Positions 1 to 8,000 of a stretch of DNA of 15,921 nucleotides are shown piece by piece; within the stretch, counting starts at the first letter, position 1, and each line of letters opens with the position of its first letter. The position numbers were made by a program, and so were the translations under genes. The notes below the pieces were generated by a model that worked only from the letters and a program-made list of their open reading frames with translations, was not told where the DNA came from and did no database searches. This stretch comes from JBDTCS01 sp039923455. GTDB taxonomy: Bacteria > Bacteroidota > Ignavibacteria > Palsa-1295. The DNA is taken from contig JBDTCS010000227.1 in assembly GCA_039923455.1 (NCBI GenBank), forward strand, positions 1 through 15,921. Direction: 5' to 3'.

Positions 1-263
1 CCCGTGCCGGTGATGGCTCGCGTGGATGGGCGGACTATGCGCCGTATGATGCGATCATCGTGACCGCCGGTGCACCGGATGTGCCCGAATCTTTGACGCG
101 CCAACTGAACCCCGCAGGTGGAAGACTAGTAATTCCCGTGGGTGATAGATCGTCGCAAAAAATGTATTTGGTGCGGAGAAACGGTGAGGCGCTCACCGGC
201 GAAGAGCTTTCTGATTTTTCATTTGTCCCACTGATCGGTAAGGAAGGTTGGACGGGTGCCTGA
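1..263 (+). CDS. pcm: Protein-L-isoaspartate O-methyltransferase, C-terminal part (5' truncated by window edge)
   Basis: This is the last 86 residues of a Pcm enzyme; the first complete codon is at position 3 and the stop is TGA 261-263. The family transfers a methyl group from S-adenosylmethionine to isoaspartyl residues in damaged proteins, which starts their repair. Visible family motifs are GDGSRGWADYAPYDAII followed by VTAGAP (the end of the Rossmann methyltransferase core), then GGRLVIPVG, and the C-terminal FVPLIGKEGW typical of Pcm. The SAM-binding glycine loop and N-terminus lie upstream of the window. The gene overlaps miaA by 8 bases, so the two are probably co-transcribed and translationally coupled. 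The identification rests on several motifs in the right order; only the missing N-terminus limits it. Confidence 0.93.
   Translation, partial: RAGDGSRGWADYAPYDAIIVTAGAPDVPESLTRQLNPAGGRLVIPVGDRSSQKMYLVRRNGEALTGEELSDFSFVPLIGKEGWTGA
240..247 (+). promoter_or_regulatory. Shine-Dalgarno sequence of miaA
   Basis: AAGGAAGG lies inside the 3' end of pcm and ends 8 bases before the GTG at 256. It is the clearest ribosome binding site in the housekeeping block, where most genes show none. It supports GTG 256 as the miaA start. The same bases also encode the conserved Lys-Glu-Gly of the Pcm C-terminus, so coding constraint alone could explain part of the match. Confidence 0.6.
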
Positions 264-1149
264 GAGTCCACGTGATAATTCGGGAGATAAGCCGGAGATA
301 TTAGTCATCACCGGACCAACTGCTTCCGGCAAAACGGCGTTCGCGTTTCACTTGGCTAAAACAGATCCGTCGATCGAGATCGTCAGCGCGGATGTTCAAT
401 TGCTCTATCGTGGATTTGATATAGGTACCGCGAAGCCATCCGCAGAAGAACGCGCTCGAGTACTACATCATCTGATAGATATTCTAGATCCGAGTGAAAG
501 TTTTAGTGCGTCCGAGTATAGCGAACAAGCACGACGAGTGATCCGTGAGATACTTGCAAGAAAAAAAACTCCGGTGATCGTCGGAGGTAGTGGACTCTAC
601 ATCGATGCCATCTTTCATGGGATTCTTCAGAGCGATACGTCAAGTGACGCGTTTACCCTGGCTCGGAATCGCGTTAAAGGTGAGATCGCAACTCAAGGGT
701 TCGAACGCATGCATGCGAAGCTGAAAGATGTTGACCCGGAATTGTATCTGCAGATTGCTCGGGAGATGAACCCACTGCGGTTGCAAAGGGCTTGGGAGTT
801 TTATTATGCTACAGGTAAGCCGCTCGGGCAAGCCAGGAAAGAACGCACCGATGCATTCGAATATAAACCGCGAATCCATCTTATCGAGCCAATTCGCGAA
901 GCGCTCAAGACGCGTATCGAAAATCGGATTGATGAGATGCTCGCTGCGGGTTGGATGAATGAAGTTGAGGGCTTACGAAAAAATGGTGTCACGGTAGATA
1001 TGCCATCGATGCGAGCCATTGGTTATTTGGAACTTGCGAGTGTGCTCGAAGGTCAGCTTTCGCTTGAGGCAGCCAGAGAAAAGATAATTGTTCGAACTCG
1101 GCAATACGCAAAACGCCAGGTAACTTGGATGAAGCGTTACAGAACGTGA
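256..1149 (+). CDS. miaA: tRNA dimethylallyltransferase (MiaA)
   Basis: MiaA transfers a dimethylallyl group from DMAPP to N6 of A37 in tRNAs that read codons starting with U, which stabilises codon-anticodon pairing. The 297-residue length is normal for the family. Seen in order: the P-loop GPTASGKT (residues 20-27), SADVQLLYRGFDIGTAKP (44-61) with the conserved Asp46, VIVGGSGLY (107-115), MRAIGYLE in the C-terminal half, and the terminal TRQYAKRQVTWMKR (281-294). The second motif usually reads as a D-S-x-x-x-Y pattern; Val47 replaces the common Ser after the Asp, a small divergence. The start is GTG 256, supported by a good Shine-Dalgarno 8 bases upstream and by the 8-base overlap with the pcm stop. 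folB begins 13 bases after the stop. Confidence 0.96.
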   Translation: MPESPRDNSGDKPEILVITGPTASGKTAFAFHLAKTDPSIEIVSADVQLLYRGFDIGTAKPSAEERARVLHHLIDILDPSESFSASEYSEQARRVIREILARKKTPVIVGGSGLYIDAIFHGILQSDTSSDAFTLARNRVKGEIATQGFERMHAKLKDVDPELYLQIAREMNPLRLQRAWEFYYATGKPLGQARKERTDAFEYKPRIHLIEPIREALKTRIENRIDEMLAAGWMNEVEGLRKNGVTVDMPSMRAIGYLELASVLEGQLSLEAAREKIIVRTRQYAKRQVTWMKRYRT

Positions 1150-1162
1150 AATAATTTAACTT

Positions 1163-1525
1163 ATGTGGATTCGACTACACAATATTCAGATCTTCGCACA
1201 TCACGGTGTGCATCAGCATGAGCGAGAGTTCGGTGGAAATTTTGAGTTGGACGTAGAGGTTCGAGCTGATCTGGAGCGAGCCGCGAAATCAGACGCACTC
1301 GGTGACACGCTCGATTATACAGCCCTCTACCAAACGATCATTCGAATTTCGTCCTCGACGAAATATAATTTATTGGAGGCTTGGGCCGCACGACTAGCGC
1401 ATGAGATCGTGCAACATCATCCAAGAGTCCAGGAGTGCGTTGTGCGAATTCGTAAACCGGGCGCTGCGATAGGCGGGATTCTTGATACCGTTGAAGTAGA
1501 GTATCAATTTCCCGCCGATGCCTGA
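1163..1525 (+). CDS. folB: Dihydroneopterin aldolase (FolB)
   Basis: FolB cleaves 7,8-dihydroneopterin to 6-hydroxymethyl-7,8-dihydropterin and glycolaldehyde in folate synthesis; the family works as a ring-shaped oligomer in the cytoplasm. The 120-residue protein has the family pattern: HHGV (13-16), Glu22 followed by FGG, DYTALY with Tyr52, the NLLEAWAARLA helix with Glu72, and RIRKPGA with Lys98. Glu22, Tyr52, Glu72 and Lys98 match the positions I recall as active-site residues in FolB enzymes. The start is ATG 1163; no obvious Shine-Dalgarno precedes it. Its last codons overlap folK by 8 bases (ATGCCTGA), and FolK takes this enzyme's product as its substrate, so the pair forms a metabolic and probably translational unit. 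Confidence 0.94.
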   Translation: MWIRLHNIQIFAHHGVHQHEREFGGNFELDVEVRADLERAAKSDALGDTLDYTALYQTIIRISSSTKYNLLEAWAARLAHEIVQHHPRVQECVVRIRKPGAAIGGILDTVEVEYQFPADA

Positions 1526-2051
1526 GCAATTTGTGAAAGCGGAGCAGCATCAGGTTTTCATCGGACTCGGTTCAAATCTTGAGCCACGCGAAACACGCAT
1601 ACTCGATGCAATTCTGGAACTGGGAAAGCTGGGAGAAAATATTCGAGTGAGTTCGATCTATGAAACATCGCCTGTTGGATTTCGAGAGCAAGGCGACTTT
1701 CTGAACGCTGCACTTCTCCTGAGCACAGCGCTTGGGCCACTCGAATTGCTAAGTCGAATGCGAGAGATCGAGGAACGGCTTGGCAGAACACCACGAGCAA
1801 AATGGCACGAACGCGAGATCGATCTCGATATTTTATTCTTTGCTGATCGTGTTGTTTCGGAACCAAGATGCATAATACCACATCCGGAAATGCAAAACCG
1901 GAGATTCGTTTTGGAGCCTCTTGCCGAAATTGCCCCTAATTTTGTCCATCCGGCTTTGGGGCGTAGCGTACTCCATTTGTTGGAATCGCTCGAATCGGAA
2001 GCGGAGCACGTACTGAAAGTACGAGCTGCGAATACGATTCCGATTTCGTAG
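1518..2051 (+). CDS. folK: 2-amino-4-hydroxy-6-hydroxymethyldihydropteridine pyrophosphokinase (FolK/HPPK)
   Basis: FolK transfers pyrophosphate from ATP to 6-hydroxymethyl-dihydropterin, the step after FolB in folate synthesis. The 177-residue protein shows the full HPPK pattern: FIGLGSNL (14-21), SSIYETSPVG (45-54), QGDFLNAA (58-65), EERLGR (85-90), then HEREIDLDILFF with Arg99, Asp102 and Asp104 (Mg-binding aspartates in the family). These are followed by IPHP and RRFVLEPLAEIAP. It is a stand-alone enzyme, not fused to FolB or FolP. The start ATG 1518 overlaps the folB stop; the conserved core starts near residue 13, so the extra N-terminal residues are short. A 65-base gap with no clear signal separates it from the next gene if that gene starts at 2117. 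Confidence 0.96.
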   Translation: MPEQFVKAEQHQVFIGLGSNLEPRETRILDAILELGKLGENIRVSSIYETSPVGFREQGDFLNAALLLSTALGPLELLSRMREIEERLGRTPRAKWHEREIDLDILFFADRVVSEPRCIIPHPEMQNRRFVLEPLAEIAPNFVHPALGRSVLHLLESLESEAEHVLKVRAANTIPIS

Positions 2052-2116
2052 TGTGTCCAAGATGAAGTTCTGAAGCAAAAAATACCGAAGACGCTCCTTT
2101 GAACAAAGCCCGTGTA

Positions 2117-2827
2117 ATGATTGACGAAGCCTACGCTCGAAGCCGCTCGACGAAAGATGAGATCGAGATTCCGCGCTATATCGCAATCGAAGGTGCGATC
2201 GGTGCCGGGAAGACTACGCTCTCAGAGCTCTTAGCAATTCAGTATTCTGCGCAACTCATACTCGAACGTTACGAAGAAAATCCGTTTTTGGAAAACTTCT
2301 ATCAAGATCAACGCCGCATGGCGTTTCAAACGCAGGTCTTCTTTTTGCTTTCACGCTATCGACAGCAGCAAGAGCTTTTTCAGACCGATCTGTTTTACAC
2401 GAGTATCGTTAGTGATTATCTGTTTGCGAAAGATCGCATTTTCGCATCGGTGAACCTGAATGAGGATGAGCTGAAGTTGTACGATCAGATCGAGCGAGCA
2501 CTGGGCAAAACTATTCCGATACCCGATGTCGTGATCTATCTTCAGGCAAGCGTTGCGCAATTGGAGGAGAATATTCACAAACGTGGGCGGCCATTCGAAC
2601 GGAATCTGTCGCGAAAGTATCTCGAAGATCTGGTCCACTCCTATAACGATTTCTTTTTTCATTATCGCGAGACTCGTTTGATCGTCGTGAATGCGGGTAG
2701 TCTGAATTTCATGGAGGAGCCGAGTCATCTCGATCTGCTCGTCAATGCAATCAATCGCACACCGCATCCGCCCGTGGAATACTTGAATCCCGCCGCAAGT
2801 GATACGCACTTCACGCTGGAAGGGTAA
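2117..2827 (+). CDS. Deoxynucleoside kinase (dNK/dGK/dCK family)
   Basis: The protein is a P-loop kinase that phosphorylates deoxynucleosides for nucleotide salvage; the exact base specificity cannot be read from the sequence. Evidence: YIAIEGAIGAGKTTLSELLA, with the P-loop at residues 26-34 counted from ATG 2117. ERYEENPFLENFY, FQTQVFFLLSRYRQQQEL and SDYLFAKDRIFA follow, then PDVVIYLQAS and the lid-like HKRGRPFERNLSRKYLEDL. These match the deoxynucleoside kinase fold in order. The usual acidic-Arg-Ser motif is represented by the less standard SDYLFAKDR segment, as I recall for Bacteroidota/Chlorobiota members. The start is uncertain: ATG 2117 gives 236 residues and an in-frame TTG at 2099 gives 242; neither has a Shine-Dalgarno. 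The folK-kinase gene order is common in this part of the tree. Confidence 0.88.
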   Translation: MIDEAYARSRSTKDEIEIPRYIAIEGAIGAGKTTLSELLAIQYSAQLILERYEENPFLENFYQDQRRMAFQTQVFFLLSRYRQQQELFQTDLFYTSIVSDYLFAKDRIFASVNLNEDELKLYDQIERALGKTIPIPDVVIYLQASVAQLEENIHKRGRPFERNLSRKYLEDLVHSYNDFFFHYRETRLIVVNAGSLNFMEEPSHLDLLVNAINRTPHPPVEYLNPAASDTHFTLEG

Positions 2828-2906
2828 ACGCAAATCCACGAAACCTTCAGAATGACTATTGCACTTTCGTTGTTCTGCTGGCTACGGATCGAGCTTTCAA
2901 ATCATT

Positions 2907-3125
2907 ATGGGTAAACTTTACGAACTGTTTTTCGTTGCGTTTTTTATTTGGTTATTGTACCGCAGGTTGGTGCATCCATTTTTGCGAGGCATTGGTGCCC
3001 CGTCACGCCCGCAGCCACCGCCAACTGCGCGACCAAACAACGCACCGCCCGCCCAAGAGCAAAAGCCAGCCTCGACGATCGACCGGACACTTGTCGAAGA
3101 TGCAGACTACAAGGATCTCGATTGA
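2907..3125 (+). CDS. Small single-pass membrane protein, possibly DUF4834-like
   Basis: This 72-residue protein begins MGKLYELFFVAFFIWLLYRR, a single hydrophobic segment (about residues 5-18) followed by basic residues, as in a small membrane anchor with a cytoplasmic tail. The middle is rich in Pro, Ala and Gln (residues 30-57). The C-terminus TLVEDADYKDLD is acidic. This layout (short membrane helix, low-complexity linker, acidic DADYxDL-type end) resembles the DUF4834 family of Bacteroidota, but the match is from memory and weak; the function is unknown. ATG 2907 is chosen over an in-frame TTG at 2859 because the upstream residues would delay the membrane helix. It sits between the kinase and the Ppx-like gene with short gaps, in the same direction. 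Confidence 0.6.
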   Translation: MGKLYELFFVAFFIWLLYRRLVHPFLRGIGAPSRPQPPPTARPNNAPPAQEQKPASTIDRTLVEDADYKDLD

Positions 3126-3162
3126 TCACCAAGACTCCACTGAGGTATAATCCAAAGCAATC

Positions 3163-4914
3163 ATGCGTTTAGCTGCTATCGATCTCGGAACAAATTCCTT
3201 TCACCTTGTCATTACTGACACGAAGCCAAACGGTTCGTTTCAGGTTATCGAGAGTGATAAGGAAATGGTGCGCTTAGGTGAGACCGGCAGAGATATGAAG
3301 TCGCTCACTCCGGAAGCGATGGATCGTGGGATTGCTGCGCTAAGAAGATTTCGCGCAATTATCGCATCGCGCAAAGCGACTGTCATCAAAGCCGTCGCAA
3401 CATCCGCAATTCGTGAAGCAGAGAATCGAGAACAATTTATCAGACGCGCAAGACTTGAAGCAGGATTCGAGATCGAAGTAATCTCGGGTTTTGAGGAAGG
3501 TCGACTGATTTATCTTGGGTCCCTTCAAGCGCTCCCGAACTTTTCGAAGAAGATTCTGCTGATTGATATTGGCGGAGGCTCAGCGGAATATGTGATTGGC
3601 GAACGAGGCGAGGTGAAGTATGTCAATAGCCTGAAGCTTGGTGCGATTCGCGTGAGCCATCAATACAATCTGCTTGGAAGGCCTCGCGCGATTGACATTC
3701 TGAATTGCCGGAAGCATATTTCGGGTGAGCTTGGTATGACCTTGCGAGCGATCAAATCGCAAGGCTTCAAGATCGCGGTTGGAACGAGCGGGACCATCCA
3801 GTCGATCGCAGCGATCATAGCACTCGGGCGTCCCTACAACGAGCGCGTGCAGAGTGATCGACTCAATAGCTTTAAGTTTTTTCGATCGGAAGTGCAGCTT
3901 GTAGTTGAACGGCTCATCGCCTCGCCAACTATCGAAGCACGCGCACGGATTCCTGGACTTGATGCGAAGCGAGCAGATATTATTTTGGGTGGCGCGCTCG
4001 TGCTGCTTGAATCGATGCGGGTACTGGGTATCGAGTCGATGATCGTTAGCAATTTTGCTCTTCGTGAAGGCGTGATCTACGATCAGATTCATACGCATCT
4101 CCGCAAGGGTCAGCAAGATGTCACCCGGCTACATGATATTCGTGAACGTTCAGTCCGGCATTTGGGCGAGCGAACAAATTACGAACGCACTCATGCGGAT
4201 CAAGTCGCAAAACTTGCGGTGTCGTTATTTGACCGGACGCAGCGCTTGCACAAGTTGAACTCCGAGGCAAGGAGTTATTTGTACTATGCCGCTTTGTTGC
4301 ACGATATCGGATATTATATCTCGCATTCGGAGCATCACAAGCATTCGTATTATATGATCAGCAATGCAGAATTGCTCGGGTTTACAAATGAGGAGATCGA
4401 GATCATCGCGAATGTGGCGAGGTATCATCGTAAATCGCATCCGAAACTCAAACACGAAGGCTTCGTAAAGCTCGCAACGGATGAGCATCGGGAGCTGGTT
4501 CGTAGGCTTTCAGCAATTTTGCGGGTTGCCGATGGGCTCGATAGAGGCCATATTGCGGCAGTTTCGAGCTTTTCGCTCACAAGCAGTCGTGCCGGGCTCA
4601 ATCTGGCGTTGATGGGCAACAAAGAGACTCCACGTGGACTTACACTCGAAATCTGGGGTGCTGAGAGAAAGAAATTGCTCTTCGAGGAAGTTTTTGGAAG
4701 AGTTTTGACTTTTCAAGATATCTCTCCGAAACGGCGGAAAAAGCGCAAAGCTACCGCTATTAAACCAGGGACAAAAAAGCTTCCGAAACGCCCAACGAAG
4801 CAGAGTGCAAAGCCGAAGGCCAAAAAGGTAGAGGCGAGCCCGAAACGGAGTATAAAAAAGCGTGTTTCAAAGCAACTGCTGACAAAAGCCAAAGGCACAA
4901 GGAAGCGAAATTGA
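3163..4914 (+). CDS. ppx: Ppx/GppA family phosphatase with HD domain and a histone-like basic tail
   Basis: The protein belongs to the exopolyphosphatase / guanosine pentaphosphate phosphatase family of the ASKHA (actin-like) fold, which hydrolyses terminal phosphates of polyphosphate or pppGpp; sequence alone does not decide which. The 583 residues show AIDLGTNSFHLVI (5-17, phosphate 1 motif), ISGFEEGRLIY with the likely catalytic Glu111/Glu112, and DIGGGSAEY (135-143). A C-terminal HD-type domain (about 340-480) has ALLHDIGYY with His380-Asp381, then HHKHS, ARYHRKSHP and RVADGLDR. The family is usually about 500 residues. Here residues 521-583 form an extra tail with 28 Lys/Arg and a single acidic residue, including two SPKR motifs (521, 559) and AKPKAKK, like histone H1 tails. 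Such a tail could hold polyphosphate or nucleic acid (inference). ATG 3163 starts directly at the conserved motif. Confidence 0.92.
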   Translation: MRLAAIDLGTNSFHLVITDTKPNGSFQVIESDKEMVRLGETGRDMKSLTPEAMDRGIAALRRFRAIIASRKATVIKAVATSAIREAENREQFIRRARLEAGFEIEVISGFEEGRLIYLGSLQALPNFSKKILLIDIGGGSAEYVIGERGEVKYVNSLKLGAIRVSHQYNLLGRPRAIDILNCRKHISGELGMTLRAIKSQGFKIAVGTSGTIQSIAAIIALGRPYNERVQSDRLNSFKFFRSEVQLVVERLIASPTIEARARIPGLDAKRADIILGGALVLLESMRVLGIESMIVSNFALREGVIYDQIHTHLRKGQQDVTRLHDIRERSVRHLGERTNYERTHADQVAKLAVSLFDRTQRLHKLNSEARSYLYYAALLHDIGYYISHSEHHKHSYYMISNAELLGFTNEEIEIIANVARYHRKSHPKLKHEGFVKLATDEHRELVRRLSAILRVADGLDRGHIAAVSSFSLTSSRAGLNLALMGNKETPRGLTLEIWGAERKKLLFEEVFGRVLTFQDISPKRRKKRKATAIKPGTKKLPKRPTKQSAKPKAKKVEASPKRSIKKRVSKQLLTKAKGTRKRN

Positions 4915-5075
4915 GCCGTTTTGATTGATTTTCACAATGGCATCGGGCAAAGAACGGTCGATGTTGCTAGGACTCGGAAGAGGATTGAACTGGCGGAGTG
5001 CAGAAATCGTACAAGCGCTTCAGGAGTCGAGCGATATCTCAAGAATTTTAAAAGATAGACTACTAAAAATATTGC

Positions 5076-8000
5076 ATGCTGGAATTTATTCAAAAACTCT
5101 TCGGATCGAAGCACGATAAGGACGTACAGACTTTTCTCCCGATGGTCGACGAGATCAACGAGCACTACGCCCAACTCGCCGATCTAACCGACGACGAACT
5201 TCGTGCGAAAACGCAAGAGTTTCGTGATCGCATTAACGAAGCGATCGGTGGTGTCGTGGACGAGATCGAAGATCTTCGAGAGCAACTCAAAGAAGATATC
5301 GAGCATCACGAGCGCTTGACTATTCTAGATAAACTGACTGCTCTGAATAAGGAGCGACTGGAGCAAACCAAGACGGTCCTTGACGAATTGCTTCCGGAAG
5401 CATTCGCTGTCGTCAAAGATGCATGCCGTCGCTTGTGCGGTACAAGTTGGGTGATCGCGGGCCAGAACCTCGTTTGGGATATGATACCGTTCGACGTCCA
5501 GTTAATCGGTGGTATCGTGTTGCACCAAGGTAAGATCGCTGAGATGACGACAGGCGAAGGTAAGACACTTGTCGCAACGTTGCCATCGTATCTGAATGCG
5601 TTGCCCGGTCGTGGTGTCCACATTGTGACCGTAAACGATTACCTTGCCTCGCGTGATTCGCAGTGGATGGGTAAGTTGCACGAGTTTCTTGGTTTGAAGG
5701 TAGGCGTGATTCTGCAAAGCATGCAGCCCTTCGAGCGAAAGGTCCAGTATGCTGCTGATATTACATACGGCACCAACAACGAATTCGGTTTCGATTACTT
5801 GCGCGACAACATGGTCACGCAGGCTGAAGACATGGTGCAGCGCCCGCACAACTTCGCGATCGTCGATGAAGTAGATTCGGTTTTGATCGACGAGGCACGT
5901 ACACCGCTAATCATCTCGGGACCTGTGGAATCCACCGAGCATAAGTTCGATGAGTTAAAGCCCAAGGTCGAACGACTTGTGAATTCGCAAAAAGCGCTTG
6001 TGGCAAAGTTCGTTGCCGAAGCCGAAGAAATTCTAAAATCTACGGATCCCAAGAAGCGTCAAGAGGCTGGGATTCCTCTCGTGCGGGCCAATCATGGCAT
6101 GCCGAAGAACAAGCGGCTGATGAAGTTGCTCGGTGACGGCGAAATGCTTAAGCTGATGCAAGTCACAGAGCTCGAGTACATGCGCGACCAAAGTCGTAAC
6201 ATGCACATCATCGACGAAGAGCTTTATTTTATCGTCGAAGAAAAGAATCACAATATTGATCTGACAGAAAAAGGGCGAGATTTCCTTGCCGCAGGTGAAT
6301 CTGATCGCGATCTCTTTGTGCTTCCCGATATTGCGACAGAGCTCTCGATGATGGAAACGGGAAATCTTACGATCGAAGAGAAGACCGCAAAAAAGGATGC
6401 ACTGAATATTCTTTATGCTGACCGCTCTGATCGTCTGCACACGATTGGTCAGTTGTTGCGTGCCTACTCGCTCTATGAGAAAGATGTCGATTACGTGGTG
6501 CAGGAAGGTAAAGTGCTGATCGTCGATGAGTTCACCGGTCGTATTCTTCCGGGCAGAAGATATTCCGAAGGTTTGCATCAGGCCATCGAAGCCAAAGAAC
6601 AAGTTGTCGTCGAGCGTGACACGCAGACGATGGCAACAGTCACGTTGCAAAATTATTTCCGCCTCTACAAGAAACTCGCCGGTATGACCGGCACCGCCGA
6701 GACGGAAGCGGGTGAGTTCTTCGAGATTTACCAACTCGATGTTGTGGTCGTGCCGACGAATAAGCCTATCGTTCGTGATGATCGCGACGACATGGTCTAT
6801 CGTTCAAAGCGCGAAAAATACAACGCTGTGATCGAAGAAATTCAGGAGATGCGTAAGCAGGGTAGACCCGTACTCGTTGGTACGACTTCCGTCGAAGTTT
6901 CCGAGACTGTTGCGCGAATGCTCAAGCGTGTGGGTGTTCCGCATAACGTGCTGAACGCAAAGCAGCACGCACGTGAGGCGGAGATCATCATGAATGCCGG
7001 ACTTCCGGGCGCTATCACGATCGCGACGAACATGGCCGGTCGTGGTACCGATATCAAACTTGGGCCAGGTGTACGTGAGGCAGGTGGTTTGCATATTCTC
7101 GGTACCGAGCGACACGAAGCTCGCCGTATCGATCGTCAGTTGCGAGGACGTGCAGGACGTCAGGGTGATCCGGGTTCGACACAATTTTATCTTTCGCTCG
7201 AAGATGATCTGATGCGACTCTTTGGTTCGGAGCGTATTGCAGGTATCATGCAGAAGCTCGGATTGCAAGAAGGCGAGGTCATCAAGCATTCGATGATCAC
7301 AAAATCTGTCGAGCGTGCGCAGAAAAAGATTGAAGAGAACAACTTCGCAACGCGTAAGCGTTTGCTGGAGTATGATAACGTGATGAACTCGCAGCGCGAG
7401 GTCGTCTATGATCGCCGCCGTCATGCATTGCATGGGGAGCGTCTGAAGGATGAAGTCTTCGAGATGCTGGAGGAAGCAGTGGAAGAGATCACCAAATCAC
7501 ATTATCATCAAGGTGAGTACGAAGCACTCACAAAAGATATTCTAACCCGCTTCATGGCCGATGTACCGCTCGAACGCGAAGCGACTGCTCGAATGGGCGA
7601 GGAAGATGTTGTCCATAAGTTAGTCGAAGAGGCGAAGGCGTTCTATCAGCGTAAGGAAGATCAAGTTGGGCCTGATGCAATGGCGGGACTGGAGAGGTAT
7701 GCCACTTTGCAGGTCATCGATGATCGCTGGAAAGAACATCTTCGCGAGATGGATGATCTGAAAGAGGGTATCGGACTTCGCGCATACGGACAGAAGGATC
7801 CGCTCATTGAGTACAAGCAGGAAGGTTATCGTATGTTTCAGGATATGTTGACGCTCACGCGCGACGGTATTCTCGAACTTGTCTTCAAGCTTTATCCGAT
7901 GACAGTTGGCCCCGATGGCCAACCAATGGCTCCCAACCCGTCCCGACGAATGTTGCCCTCGCAAAGGGCGAGACAGTCGAGGCTTGTCGCTACGAAAGAT

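Noticed and set aside
2828..2906. Gap between the kinase and the small membrane protein checked for promoter or RNA signals
   Set aside because: No convincing hairpin, promoter pair or tRNA-like pattern was found.
2852..2914. 20-codon frame MTIALSLFCWLRIELSNHYG before the small membrane protein
   Set aside because: Very short, no ribosome site or family match, and it overlaps the next start codon by chance-like bases.
4937..5119. Open frame of 60 codons from ATG 4937 filling the ppx-secA gap and running 44 bases into secA
   Set aside because: No Shine-Dalgarno, no recognisable motif, and a long overlap with the well-supported secA start in another frame. A chance frame is more likely, though conservation in relatives could revive it.
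6033..6734. Long antisense open frame (233 codons) inside secA
   Set aside because: It lies opposite the conserved SecA helicase core; His/Leu/Ile-rich shadow frames like this arise from the codon bias of the sense strand. No family motif is seen.
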